A stretch of DNA of 64,000 nt, from positions 248,001 to 312,000 of the forward strand of contig NZ_PDJI01000004.1 of NCBI RefSeq assembly GCF_002563695.1, written 5' to 3'. Under the pieces are notes generated by a model, which made no database searches, was not told the origin of the DNA, and was given only the letters and a program-made list of their open reading frames with translations. A program made the position numbers and the translations under genes. Shown piece after piece: positions 51,730 through 60,529 of this stretch (positions are counted from its first letter, which is position 1; the number at the start of each line of letters is the position of its first letter). The stretch comes from Georgenia soli (lineage in GTDB: Bacteria; Actinomycetota; Actinomycetes; Actinomycetales; Actinomycetaceae).

Positions 51730-53199
51730 TCAGAACGGGTTGGGCGTCAGCGTGTACTTGGTCTGGAGGTACTCGTGGATGCCCTCCGCACCGCCCTCGC
51801 GGCCCAGACCCGACATCTTCCAGCCGCCGAACGGGGCCGCGGCGTTGGAGACGACGCCGATGTTCAGGCCCATCATCCCCGTCTCCAGGCGCTCGATCAT
51901 GCGCTGACCGCGGGCCAGGTTCTCCGTGTAGACGTAGGAGACCAGGCCGTACTCGGTGTCGTTGGCGATGCGCACCGCCTCGTCCTCGGTGTCGAACGGG
52001 ACGATCGCCAGCACGGGCCCGAAGATCTCCTCGCGCAGGATCTCGCTGCCCGGGCGCACGTCGGCGAGCACGGTGGGCGCGTAGAAGGTACCGGGCCGCT
52101 CGATCGCGCTGCCGCCGGTGTGGACGGTCGCGCCGCGCTGGACGGCGTCACCCACGAGCGCGGCGGCCTTCTCGACCGCGCCTTCGTTGATGAGCGGCCC
52201 GATCGTCACGCCCTCCTCCGTGCCCCGGCCCACGGTGAAGCCCTTCACGCGCTCGGTGACCCGGCGCGCGAACTCCTCGGCGACGTCGCGGTGGACGATG
52301 AACCGGTTCGCGGCGGTGCAGGCCTGGCCGATGTTCCGGAACTTCGCCGCGATCGCCCCCTCGACCGCCTTGTCCAGGTCGGCGTCGTCGAAGACGACGA
52401 ACGGCGCGTTGCCGCCGAGCTCCATCGACGTCCGCAGCACCCCCTGGGCGGCCTGCTCCAGCAGGCGCTGGCCCACCGGCGTCGAGCCGGTGAAGGAGAG
52501 CTTGCGCAGCCGCGGGTCGCGGATGATCGGCTCGGAGACCTTCCCCGACGTCGAGGTGGTGAAGACGTTCACCACACCGCCCGGGAGCCCGGCCTCCTCG
52601 AGCAGCTTGACGAAGTACAGCGTCGTCAGCGGCGTCAGCTCGGCGGGCTTGATGACGACCGTGCACCCGGCCGCCAGCGCCGGGGCGATCTTGCGGGTGG
52701 CCATCGCGAGCGGGAAGTTCCACGGCGTGATGAGGAAGCACGGCCCGACGGGGTGCTGGGAGACGACCATCCGGCCGGTGCCCTCGGGGTTGGGCCCGTA
52801 CCGGCCCTGGACGCGGGTGGCCTCCTCGCTGAACCAGCGCACGAACTCGCCGCCGTAGGCAACCTCGCCGCGCGCCTCGGCGAGCGGCTTGCCCATCTCG
52901 ATCGTCATGAGGAGGGCGAACTCCTCCTTGCGCTCCTGGAGCAGGTCGAACGCGCGGCGCAGGATCTCCGCACGCTCGCGCGCCGGTGTCGCGGCCCAGG
53001 CGGGGAACGCCGCGTCGGCGGCGTCCAGCGCGGCGAGACCGTCGGCGGGCGAGGCGTCCGCGATCGTCCTGACGAGGTCACCGGTGGCGGGGTCGTAGAC
53101 GTTGAGCGTCCGCCCGCCCTCGGCGTCGCGCCACTGCCCGCCGATGTACAGCTGGTCGGGCACGCTCGCGAGCAGCTCGGCCTCGTGGTTGTGGCTCAT
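51730..53199 (-). CDS. NAD(P)-dependent aldehyde dehydrogenase, succinate-semialdehyde dehydrogenase type
   Basis: 489 residues, ALDH superfamily. NAD-binding TPWNFPLAMATRKIAPALAA, glycine motif FTGSTPVGQRLLEQA, general base Glu in SMELGGNAPFVVFDD and nucleophile Cys in NIGQACTAANRFIVH. It resembles GabD-type enzymes, oxidising an aldehyde to the acid; substrate could be succinate semialdehyde or an aromatic aldehyde in this context. AAAGGAG seven bases before the ATG. Separated from the monooxygenase gene upstream by 134 bp with that gene's terminator. Confidence 0.93.
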   Translation of the reverse strand: MSHNHEAELLASVPDQLYIGGQWRDAEGGRTLNVYDPATGDLVRTIADASPADGLAALDAADAAFPAWAATPARERAEILRRAFDLLQERKEEFALLMTIEMGKPLAEARGEVAYGGEFVRWFSEEATRVQGRYGPNPEGTGRMVVSQHPVGPCFLITPWNFPLAMATRKIAPALAAGCTVVIKPAELTPLTTLYFVKLLEEAGLPGGVVNVFTTSTSGKVSEPIIRDPRLRKLSFTGSTPVGQRLLEQAAQGVLRTSMELGGNAPFVVFDDADLDKAVEGAIAAKFRNIGQACTAANRFIVHRDVAEEFARRVTERVKGFTVGRGTEEGVTIGPLINEGAVEKAAALVGDAVQRGATVHTGGSAIERPGTFYAPTVLADVRPGSEILREEIFGPVLAIVPFDTEDEAVRIANDTEYGLVSYVYTENLARGQRMIERLETGMMGLNIGVVSNAAAPFGGWKMSGLGREGGAEGIHEYLQTKYTLTPNPF

Positions 53200-53276
53200 G
53201 GAACTCCTTTGTCGTCCGGGATGCCGTGGCACCCATCATTCAGGTCGGGAACGACCCGCCGCCACGCCGTCCATGT

Positions 53277-53315
53277 CCGCCGTCACGAAGGGCGGACGTG
53301 GACGGCCGCGGGCCG
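53277..53315 (-). terminator. Terminator hairpin of the FAD monooxygenase gene
   Basis: CCGTCCATGTCCGCC, 9-base loop, GGCGGACGTGGACGG: 14 of 15 positions pair, the other being a G-U wobble in RNA. Placed between the monooxygenase stop and the aldehyde dehydrogenase start. A second GC hairpin (CCGCGGG near 53316) follows closer to the stop. Confidence 0.75.
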
Positions 53316-53333
53316 GCCCCGCGGAGCGCGGCC

Positions 53334-55244
53334 TCAGGCCACCGGCTGGCGGTCGGTCACGAGAAGGTGCTGACGGAAGAACGCCGCGAGTTCGTCCGTG
53401 GCGCCGAGCGGCAGGACGGCGGCGACGTACTGGTCGGGACGGACGACGACGACGCAGCCGTTCCGGTCGATGCCGCGCAGGTCGAAGATGTCCTCGTCGG
53501 GGTGCGCGGCGAACACCTTGTCGTAGTTGACGAGCTCGAACGGCCCGGTACGGGGCAGGAAGATCTCGGGCACCCGGGAGATGTCGACGTCGACGTGCTT
53601 CTGCTGGTAGACGACCTTCACGTCGAGGACGCTGTCACGCGGCTCACCGTCAGGGGTGTGGGCGAGGACCGGGGACTCTGCCGAGCTGGCCATCCACTCC
53701 GCCCACTCGGTCAGCGCGGACGCCTGGCCCGGGGCGGCGCCGTCGGCGAACGCGTAGACGCGCCACCGGCCGTCGGCCCGGTGCTGGTGGCCCAGGTGCA
53801 ACGGGTTGGCGTCGCAGACCCGCACGACCGGGACCGACTTGAACCGCTTCCCGATCGGGAACCCGGTGGCGAGCTCCTGGTGGGTCGCCTCGCCCACGAT
53901 CATCGACGGCTCGTACTGCGTCATGAAACCGGCGGGGAACTCGGCGGTGCGGACGTAGAAGTCGGCGAGCTCGGCGGGGTCCGTGAACTCCTCCGGCTTC
54001 TTCGCCATGAGGGTCGACCACTCCCGGTCGAAGTCGATGAGGTTCTGGGCGATGACCTGACGCTCGGCGGAGTAGGTGGCCAGCAGGCTCTCGGGGCTGC
54101 GGCCCGTCAGCACGTACCCGAGCTTCCAGCCCAGGTTGAAGCCGTCCTGCATCGAGACGTTCATGCCCTGGCCGGCCTTGGCGCTGTGGGTGTGGCAGGC
54201 GTCGCCGGCGATGAAGACGCGGGGCGTGCGCGTGCCGATCTCGTCCAGGGGGACGTCGTCGAACCGGTCGGTCACCCGGTGGCCGACCTCGTAGACGCTG
54301 TGCCAGGCGACGTGGCGCACGTCGAGCGTGTAGGGGTGCAGGATCTCGTTCGCCCTGGCGATGATCTCCTCGATCGTCGTCCGCCGGATCGCGCCCTTGT
54401 CCTCGGGCGAGACGACGCCGAGATCGACGTACATGCGGAACAGGTGCCCGCCCTCGCGCGGGATGTGCAGGATGCTCCCGCCGGTGTGCGACTGGATGGC
54501 GCACTTGGTGCGGATGTCGGGGAAGTCGGTCACGGCGAGCACGTCCATGACGCCCCAGGCGTGGAACGCCTGGTCGCCCTGCGGCCTGCAGCCGATGGAG
54601 TCGCGGACGCGGCTGTGCGCGCCGTCGGCGCCGAGGACGTACTTCGCCCGCACGACCTTCTCCTGGCCCACCTGCTCGCCGGCGGTGCGGACGAGGTGGG
54701 CGGTGACCGGGTACTCCTCCCCCTGCGTGACCTCCAGGCGAACGAACTCGTACCCGTAGTCCGGCTTGATCCGGCCGGGCGAGTTGGCCGCGAACTCCGC
54801 GAAGTAGTCGAGGACACGCGCCTGGTTGACGATGAGGTGCGGGAACTCGCTGATCCCGGTCGGGTCGTCGACCGGCCGCTCCCCGCGCACGATGCGCGAC
54901 GGGTCCTCCGGGTCGGGCCGCCAGAAGGCCATCTCGGTGATCCGGTACGCCTCCTCGATGATCCGCCCGGCGAACCCGAACGCCTGGAACGTCTCGACGC
55001 TCCGCGCCTGGATGCCGTCCGCCTGCCCGATCTCGAGCCGGCTGGCCCGGCGCTCGACGATGCGGGCGCTGACGTCGGGGAACTGCGAGAGCTGGGCGGC
55101 GGCGATCATCCCCGCCGGCCCGGTGCCGACGATGAGGACGTCGACCTCGTCAGGCAACTCCTCGGGACGGTCGAGGCCGATCCCTGCGGCGGGCTCGACC
55201 CGCGGATCGCCGGAGACATAGCCGTAGTGGTGAAACTGCTGCAT
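53334..55244 (-). CDS. FAD-dependent aromatic monooxygenase (phenol 2-monooxygenase / 3-hydroxybenzoate 4-monooxygenase family)
   Basis: 636 residues. FAD-binding GxGxxG at 40-45 (VLIVGTGPAGMIAAAQLSQF), the DG motif VLGADGAHSRVRDSIG, the GD motif VFIAGDACHTHSAKAGQGMN and a thioredoxin-like C-terminal domain (about 480-630). Length, N-terminus (QFHHYGYVSGDPRV) and motifs resemble MobA, which makes protocatechuate from 3-hydroxybenzoate. In this island, hydroxylation of a hydroxyphenylacetate giving homoprotocatechuate is equally possible. The gene is divergent from an IclR regulator, with tandem operator-like repeats between them. Confidence 0.9.
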   Translation of the reverse strand: MQQFHHYGYVSGDPRVEPAAGIGLDRPEELPDEVDVLIVGTGPAGMIAAAQLSQFPDVSARIVERRASRLEIGQADGIQARSVETFQAFGFAGRIIEEAYRITEMAFWRPDPEDPSRIVRGERPVDDPTGISEFPHLIVNQARVLDYFAEFAANSPGRIKPDYGYEFVRLEVTQGEEYPVTAHLVRTAGEQVGQEKVVRAKYVLGADGAHSRVRDSIGCRPQGDQAFHAWGVMDVLAVTDFPDIRTKCAIQSHTGGSILHIPREGGHLFRMYVDLGVVSPEDKGAIRRTTIEEIIARANEILHPYTLDVRHVAWHSVYEVGHRVTDRFDDVPLDEIGTRTPRVFIAGDACHTHSAKAGQGMNVSMQDGFNLGWKLGYVLTGRSPESLLATYSAERQVIAQNLIDFDREWSTLMAKKPEEFTDPAELADFYVRTAEFPAGFMTQYEPSMIVGEATHQELATGFPIGKRFKSVPVVRVCDANPLHLGHQHRADGRWRVYAFADGAAPGQASALTEWAEWMASSAESPVLAHTPDGEPRDSVLDVKVVYQQKHVDVDISRVPEIFLPRTGPFELVNYDKVFAAHPDEDIFDLRGIDRNGCVVVVRPDQYVAAVLPLGATDELAAFFRQHLLVTDRQPVA

Positions 55245-55293
55245 CGCGATTTCCCTCCTCGGACATCACTGTCGAGGTACTTGTCGGGGCCGA

Positions 55294-55334
55294 CCGCGTG
55301 TTCTACTTTCGAACACGCGGTTCTACTATTGAAC
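55294..55334. promoter_or_regulatory. Tandem palindromic operators between monooxygenase and IclR genes
   Basis: First site: CCGCGTGTTC, TACTTTC, GAACACGCGG, a perfect 10-bp inverted repeat at 55294-55320. Second site: GTTC, TACTATT, GAAC at 55320-55334, sharing the core GTTCTACTWTYGAAC. Two equal-spaced palindromes next to an IclR gene are very probably its operators. Confidence 0.7.
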
Positions 55335-55338
55335 GGAA

Positions 55339-55349
55339 CGTATACGATG
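55339..55349. promoter_or_regulatory. CGTATACGATG operator-like motif
   Basis: Exact complement of the 11-base motif at 51617, five bases beyond the second IclR palindrome and within the same divergent promoter region. It also fits a -10 hexamer (TACGAT) for the iclR transcript. Confidence 0.5.
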
Positions 55350-55438
55350 ACGTACGCCACACGCAAGGGCCCAGACGGAGCAACCATCCGTGCCCGCGAC
55401 ACCTCGGGGAGAACAGTGACCGACCGGAAGCAGGCACC

Positions 55439-56155
55439 GTGACCGCCGCCAGGGCCGCCGGGAACGCCCCCGCCTCGCAGACGCTGAGTCGCGGGATCCG
55501 CATCCTCGAGGTGCTCGCCGACGCGCGTGAGCCACTGACCATCGACGGCATCGCCGACCACCTCGGCGTCCACCGCTCGATCGCCTACCGCCTCCTGCGC
55601 ACGCTCGAGGACCACGGCCTCGTGGGCAGGGACCCGTCCGGCCGGGTCGCCCTCGGTGCACGGATGGCCGCCCTGGCGGCAGGCGTCGCGCACGACCTCC
55701 AGGCAGAGGCGCTGCCCGAGCTCACCGCCGTCGCCAACGAGCTCGGCATGACCTGCTTCCTCGCCGTCCTGGACCGGGACGAGTGCGTGACCCTCTCGAG
55801 CGTCGAGCCTCGGCACGCGGTCGCCTCGGTCGCGCAGCGCCCGGGCACACGCCACCCCGTCACCGTGGGGGCACCGGGCAAGGCGATCCTGGCGGCGCTC
55901 CCCCGTCCCGAGTGGCCCGCCGGGATCTCGGCACGCCTGGAGCAGGAGGCGGTGGCCGCCGCGGCCCGGGGATTCGCCGAGAGCAGCGACGAGGTCATCC
56001 CGAGCGTGCGGTCCGTGGCGGTGCCCCTGGGGCTGCGCGGCCGCGAACCGGCGGCGATCGCCGTCGTCTACGTCGCCACCGACCACGAACCGCCTGCGAT
56101 CGCGGCGCGGCTGGCGGCGAGTGCCGCGTCGGTCCGGGGCGCCCTCGGCGGCTGA
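55439..56155 (+). CDS. IclR-family transcriptional regulator
   Basis: 238 residues. N-terminal winged helix (RGIRILEVLADAREPLTIDG, HLGVHRSIAYRLLRTLEDHG) and C-terminal effector domain (about 85-235; GAPGKAILAALPRPEWPAG, EVIPSVRSVAVPLGLRGRE). IclR proteins in this position commonly control aromatic oxygenase genes in response to the substrate. GTG at 55439 chosen because it begins directly ahead of the helix-turn-helix region and has GGAAGCAGG upstream. It is divergent from the monooxygenase gene and convergent with a transporter gene. Confidence 0.92.
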   Translation: MTAARAAGNAPASQTLSRGIRILEVLADAREPLTIDGIADHLGVHRSIAYRLLRTLEDHGLVGRDPSGRVALGARMAALAAGVAHDLQAEALPELTAVANELGMTCFLAVLDRDECVTLSSVEPRHAVASVAQRPGTRHPVTVGAPGKAILAALPRPEWPAGISARLEQEAVAAAARGFAESSDEVIPSVRSVAVPLGLRGREPAAIAVVYVATDHEPPAIAARLAASAASVRGALGG

Positions 56156-56165
56156 GGGGCACGCG

Positions 56166-57359
56166 TCACGCCCGAGCCGCCAGCCGTGCGCGGCGGCCGT
56201 GCACGGCGTGGTAGTGCCCGGCGGAGACGATGACGAGGGCGGCCACCGTCAGGTACATGACCCGGTGGTCGGCGGCGCCGATGACCAGCCCGAGCGCGAG
56301 CGGCCCCAGCCCGGTCCCCGCGTCGAGGAAGAGGTAGTAGGTCGACACGGCGAGGCCGACCCGCTCGCCGTCGGCGATCCGGACCGCGGCCGCCTGCGCG
56401 GCCGGCATGAGGGTGCCGAAGCCGAGGCCGGCGAGCACGCCGGCGACCATCAGGGCCGCCGTGCTCCCCGCCTGCGACAGCACCACCATCCCCGCGGCGT
56501 ACACGGCGAGGGCCGGGTACAGGACCGCGTTGTCCCCGTGGCGGTCCTGGACACGCCCGGCGAACGTCCGGGCGGCCAGGACGGCGACCGCCTGGACGAG
56601 GAAGAAGGCCCCGGCGGCGCCGGCCAGGCCCAGGGCCTCGGCGTAGGGGTGGACGTAGGTGATGATCGCGGCGTTGGCCACGCCGACGAGCAGCATGAAC
56701 GTGGCGACGGGCAGGACGTGCGGGTGCACCAGCTCGCGAAGGAGGGGCCGGGCGTCCCGGCGGCGCGGCCCCGGGGCGCCCTCGCTCATGAGCACCGCCA
56801 TCGCCCAGGCCGACGCCGAGACGGCCGCGCACGCGAGGAAGAGGACGTCGTAGTCCCACCTGCCGACGAGCCAGAGGGCGAGCAGCGGACCGACCCCGCC
56901 GGCCACCGGCACCCCGAGCGTGAAGTACCCCGTGCCCTCGCCGCGGCGCCCGGGCGGGATCGCGGACTGCGCCAGCGTGGTCACGGCCGTGTGACCGACG
57001 CCGTAGGCGGCCCCGTGCACGAACCGGACGGCGAGCAGGAGCCCGAGACCGTCCGCGGGCAGGTAGACGAGCGACATGACCACGAAGACCAGGAGGCTGG
57101 CGAGCAGGGTGCGACGGGGGCCGGCGGTCTCGACGAGCCGACCGCCGACGAGCCGCGCGCCCACGGCACCGACGATGTACATGCTCGACGCCAGGCCGGC
57201 CGCGGTGGCGGAGGCACCGAACTGCTCGGTCGCGTAGACCGCCATCGTGGTCATGAGCAGGTAGAAGATCGTCATGACCAGGGCGTTGACCGCGGTCGCC
57301 AGAGCGAACTGGCGCGTCCACAGCCGCTCGGCCGGCCCGCTCGACATTGTCTGCGTCAT
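56166..57359 (-). CDS. MFS transporter
   Basis: 397 residues with 12 hydrophobic spans, in the order typical of the major facilitator superfamily: AVNALVMTIFYLLMTTMAVY first, RTLLASLLVFVVMSLVYLPA third to fourth, GVGPLLALWLVG in the fifth, and RVQDRHGDN in the loop before span eight. No signature separating drug efflux from metabolite export. GAGAGGAG upstream of the ATG. Next in line is a second, unrelated MFS gene 137 bp further on the same strand. Confidence 0.9.
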   Translation of the reverse strand: MTQTMSSGPAERLWTRQFALATAVNALVMTIFYLLMTTMAVYATEQFGASATAAGLASSMYIVGAVGARLVGGRLVETAGPRRTLLASLLVFVVMSLVYLPADGLGLLLAVRFVHGAAYGVGHTAVTTLAQSAIPPGRRGEGTGYFTLGVPVAGGVGPLLALWLVGRWDYDVLFLACAAVSASAWAMAVLMSEGAPGPRRRDARPLLRELVHPHVLPVATFMLLVGVANAAIITYVHPYAEALGLAGAAGAFFLVQAVAVLAARTFAGRVQDRHGDNAVLYPALAVYAAGMVVLSQAGSTAALMVAGVLAGLGFGTLMPAAQAAAVRIADGERVGLAVSTYYLFLDAGTGLGPLALGLVIGAADHRVMYLTVAALVIVSAGHYHAVHGRRARLAARA

Positions 57360-57496
57360 CGCGCTCCTCTCACTCGCACCCGCGGACGCTCGCGCCGTCG
57401 GACGGCCGCTGGTCGCCCCGCCGACGCGCCGCCCGCCCGGCACCCGCGGAGGGCGCCGGGCCGGGCGGTGGTGCGGGCGGCCAGGAGTCGGTCGGG

Positions 57497-58876
57497 TCAG
57501 ACCTTCGCCAGTCCGCGGACCGGGCTCACCTGCTGCTCGTCCTCGTGGTCGGGGCCGAGCGGGATGCCGCTGCGGTCACGCAGCACGAGCGTCGCGAGCA
57601 GCCCGACGAGCGTCATGCCGGCGAGGTACCACGTCACCGAGGTCGTCGTCCCCGTCGCGCTGACCAGCGCGGTGGCGATCATGGGCGCGAAGGCGCCGCC
57701 CGCGATGGCACCGATCGCGTAGGAGATCGACACGCCAGAGAACCGGATCGAGGCCGGGAACAGCTCCGCGTAGAACGCCGCCTGGGGGCCGTACGTGAAG
57801 CCGAGCCCCACCGTGAGCAGCGCCAGCGCGGAGAACAGCAGGCCGATGTTGCCGGTGTTCACGAGCGGGAACAGGGCGAAGACACCGGCGAGCTGGAGGA
57901 CCCAGCCGAGGAGGTAGGTCGTGCGCCGCCCGATGCGGTCGGAGACCCAGCCCGCGACGATCGTCGAGAGCAGCCACGTGACGGCCGAGCCGGTGACCGC
58001 CCAGAGCACCGGGCCGCGGTCGAGGGCGAGCGGGCCGTCAGGGTTGGTCGAGTAGTTCTGGATGTAGCCGCCGGTCGTCATGTACCCCACCGCGTTGTTG
58101 CCGGCGAAGACGAGGGCGGCGACGACCACGAGGACCGTGTGCTTGCGGAAGAGCCGCAGGATCGGCATCTGGGCCTCCTCGCGCCGCTCGGACAGCTCGG
58201 CGAAGACCGGGCTCTCCTCCACCTTCCGACGCACGTAGTGGCCGACGACGATGAGGACGACGCTCAGCAGGAACGGGACGCGCCAGCCCCAGGCGAGGAA
58301 CGCGTCACCGGGGGCGATCATCGCCATGACGGCCATGACGCCCGACGCGAGGAGCAGACCCAGCGGCACACCGGTCTGGGGTCCCGCACCGAAGAGGCCG
58401 CGCTTGTTGCTCGGCGCGTGCTCGACGGCCATGAGGACCGCGCCGCCCCACTCGCCGCCGGCGGAGATGCCCTGGACGATGCGCAGGAGGACGAGGATGA
58501 TCGGGGCCGCGACCCCGATGGTCTCGTACGTCGGCAGGATGCCGATCAGCGAGGTGGCGAGGCCCATCATGACGAGCGTGACCATCAGGACGAGCTTGCG
58601 GCCGTACTTGTCACCGAGGTGACCGGCGATGAACGCGCCGAACGGGCGGAAGAGGAAGCTCACGCCCACGGTGGCGAAGGACAGCAGGATGCTGTTGGAG
58701 CCGAGCGGGGCGAAGAAGGCCTGCGCGAAGACGAGCCCGGCGGCGAAGGCGTAGATGAAGAAGTCGTACCACTCCACGGTCGTCCCGATGACGGTCGCGA
58801 AGACGACGCGGCGGCGCTCGGCGGTGGTGGCGACTGGCCCCGGCGTGGTGCCGTTGGGGGCGGTGTTGGTGCTCAT
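57497..58876 (-). CDS. MFS transporter, metabolite:H+ symporter (MHS) family
   Basis: 459 residues. The MHS family start TVEWYDFFIYAFAAGLVFAQ, the signature GHLGDKYGRKLVLMV between spans two and three, VQGISAGGEWGGAVLM and LRDRSGIP near the end are all clear. MHS transporters (ShiA, KgtP, PcaK-like) import organic acids with protons. Lying beside, and divergent from, the homoprotocatechuate genes, uptake of an aromatic acid or a 2-oxoacid is a fair inference. A shared promoter region of 153 bp separates it from the FAH-RraA gene. Confidence 0.93.
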   Translation of the reverse strand: MSTNTAPNGTTPGPVATTAERRRVVFATVIGTTVEWYDFFIYAFAAGLVFAQAFFAPLGSNSILLSFATVGVSFLFRPFGAFIAGHLGDKYGRKLVLMVTLVMMGLATSLIGILPTYETIGVAAPIILVLLRIVQGISAGGEWGGAVLMAVEHAPSNKRGLFGAGPQTGVPLGLLLASGVMAVMAMIAPGDAFLAWGWRVPFLLSVVLIVVGHYVRRKVEESPVFAELSERREEAQMPILRLFRKHTVLVVVAALVFAGNNAVGYMTTGGYIQNYSTNPDGPLALDRGPVLWAVTGSAVTWLLSTIVAGWVSDRIGRRTTYLLGWVLQLAGVFALFPLVNTGNIGLLFSALALLTVGLGFTYGPQAAFYAELFPASIRFSGVSISYAIGAIAGGAFAPMIATALVSATGTTTSVTWYLAGMTLVGLLATLVLRDRSGIPLGPDHEDEQQVSPVRGLAKV

Positions 58877-58990
58877 GTTCTTGACTCCTGTGTCGAAGCG
58901 ACATCGTTGTCCGCGCCAGAGCCGCGCTGGCGGCGGGCGTCTGGTCGTCACGTCCGCCGGCTGGCCGGCTTGCCGTGTCGCGACCGATGA

Positions 58991-58998
58991 TATACGAT
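58991..58998. promoter_or_regulatory. TATACGAT motif upstream of the FAH-RraA operon
   Basis: TATACGAT within GATATACGATT, 31 bp before the ATG at 59030. It repeats eight bases of the motif at 55339. It lies in the divergent promoter between the MHS transporter and the catabolic operon and could be operator, -10 or both. Confidence 0.4.
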
Positions 58999-59029
58999 TT
59001 CAGTTACTACGCAAGGGGCGAGGGAGCTC

Positions 59030-60529
59030 ATGACCGCAGACATCATCACCACCGGCGTCGACCCGAGGTTCTCCGGCCTTCCCGGCCGCCCGGGAAAGAT
59101 CGTCGCCGTCCACCTCAGCTACGCCTCCCGTGCCGACCAGCGCGGGCGTCGTCCGGCCGCGCCGTCGTACTTCTTCAAGCCGTCGAGCTCCGTCGCCGCC
59201 TCGGGGGGCACGATCGAGCGGCCGGGCGGCACGGAGCTGCTCGCCTTCGAGGGCGAGATCGCCCTCGTCATCGGCACCGCCGCCCGGCGCGTCCCGCTCG
59301 CGGACGCCTGGGACCACGTCGCGTGGGTCACGGCGGCGAACGACTTCGGTCTCTACGACCTGCGCGCCAACGACAAGGGCTCCAACGTGCGCTCCAAGGG
59401 CGGCGACGGCTTCACCCCCGTCGGGCCCGAGCTCGTCGACGCCCGCACCGTCGACCCGGCGGCGCTACGCCTGCGCACCTGGGTGAACGGCGAGCTCCGG
59501 CAGGACGACACCAGCGCCGGCCTGATCTTCCCGCTCGCCCAGTTCGTGGCCGACCTCTCCCAGCACTTCACCCTCGAGCCGGGCGACGTCATCCTGACCG
59601 GGACGCCCGCCGGCTCGTCCGTCGTCGTCCCGGGCGACGTCGTCGAGGTGGAGGTGGACGCCCCCGACGCACCGGGCGCCCCCACCTCCGGCCGTCTCCT
59701 CACCACTGTCACGCAGGGCGAGCACGGCTTCGACGACGCGGTCGGCTCGCTCCCGGCGGTCGACGACCACCAGCGGGCCGAGGCCTGGGGCTCGCGGGCG
59801 GCCGCGGGCCTCGAGCCCGAGCCGGAGCCCTTCCGCCTCAGCGCGGAGCTCCGCGAGAAGCTCGGCCGCGCCCCCGTGGCCGGGCTGAGCGCCCAGCTCC
59901 GCAAGCGGGGCCTCGACAACGTCAGCATCGACGGCGTCCGGCCCATGCACCCCGGCGCCAAGGTCGTCGGCACCGCCCGCACGCTGCGGTTCGTGCCGAA
60001 CCGCGAGGACCTGTTCAAGAGCCACGGCGGCGGCTACAACGCGCAGAAGCGTGCGTTCGACGCCGTCGGGGAGGGCGAGGTCATCGTCATCGAGGCCCGC
60101 GGCGAGACCGGGTCCGGCACGCTCGGCGACATCCTCGCCCTGCGCGCCCACGCGCGCGGCGCGGCCGGCATCGTCACCGACGGCGGCGTGCGGGATCACG
60201 ACGCCGTCGCCGCCGTCGGCATCCCCGTGTACTCCAACGGGGCCCACCCCGCCGTCCTCGGCCGCCGGCACGTCCCGTGGGACACCGACGTCGCCGTCGC
60301 CTGCGGCGGGGCGACCGTGCAGCCCGGCGACGTCCTCGTCGGGGACAGGGACGGCGTCGTCGTCATCCCGCCGGCCCTCGTCGAGGAGGTCGTCGACGCG
60401 ACGCTCGCCCAGGAGGACGAGGACGCCTGGATCGCGGAGCAGGTCACGGCGGGCCACCCCGTCGACGGGCTCTTCCCGATGAACGCCGAGTGGCGAGCGA
60501 GGTACGAGGCATGGCGCGCCAGCCGCTGA
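59030..60529 (+). CDS. Fused fumarylacetoacetate hydrolase-like (HpaG-type) and RraA-like aldolase protein
   Basis: 499 residues made of two enzymes. FAH domain 20-230 with metal ligands Glu74 and Glu76 (LLAFEGEIALVIG) and Asp105 (TAANDFGLYDLRAND). A 45-residue linker follows, then an RraA-like domain 270-485 with GSGTLGDILALRAHARGAAG and catalytic Arg388-Asp389 (TDGGVRDHDAV). HpaG decarboxylates and isomerises in homoprotocatechuate meta-cleavage; RraA-like 4-hydroxy-4-methyl-2-oxoglutarate aldolases cleave the final product to pyruvate, a job done by unrelated HpaI in enterobacteria. A bifunctional enzyme with both is inferred. GAGGGAG upstream. The gene overlaps the next by 19 bp. Confidence 0.92.
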   Translation: MTADIITTGVDPRFSGLPGRPGKIVAVHLSYASRADQRGRRPAAPSYFFKPSSSVAASGGTIERPGGTELLAFEGEIALVIGTAARRVPLADAWDHVAWVTAANDFGLYDLRANDKGSNVRSKGGDGFTPVGPELVDARTVDPAALRLRTWVNGELRQDDTSAGLIFPLAQFVADLSQHFTLEPGDVILTGTPAGSSVVVPGDVVEVEVDAPDAPGAPTSGRLLTTVTQGEHGFDDAVGSLPAVDDHQRAEAWGSRAAAGLEPEPEPFRLSAELREKLGRAPVAGLSAQLRKRGLDNVSIDGVRPMHPGAKVVGTARTLRFVPNREDLFKSHGGGYNAQKRAFDAVGEGEVIVIEARGETGSGTLGDILALRAHARGAAGIVTDGGVRDHDAVAAVGIPVYSNGAHPAVLGRRHVPWDTDVAVACGGATVQPGDVLVGDRDGVVVIPPALVEEVVDATLAQEDEDAWIAEQVTAGHPVDGLFPMNAEWRARYEAWRASR

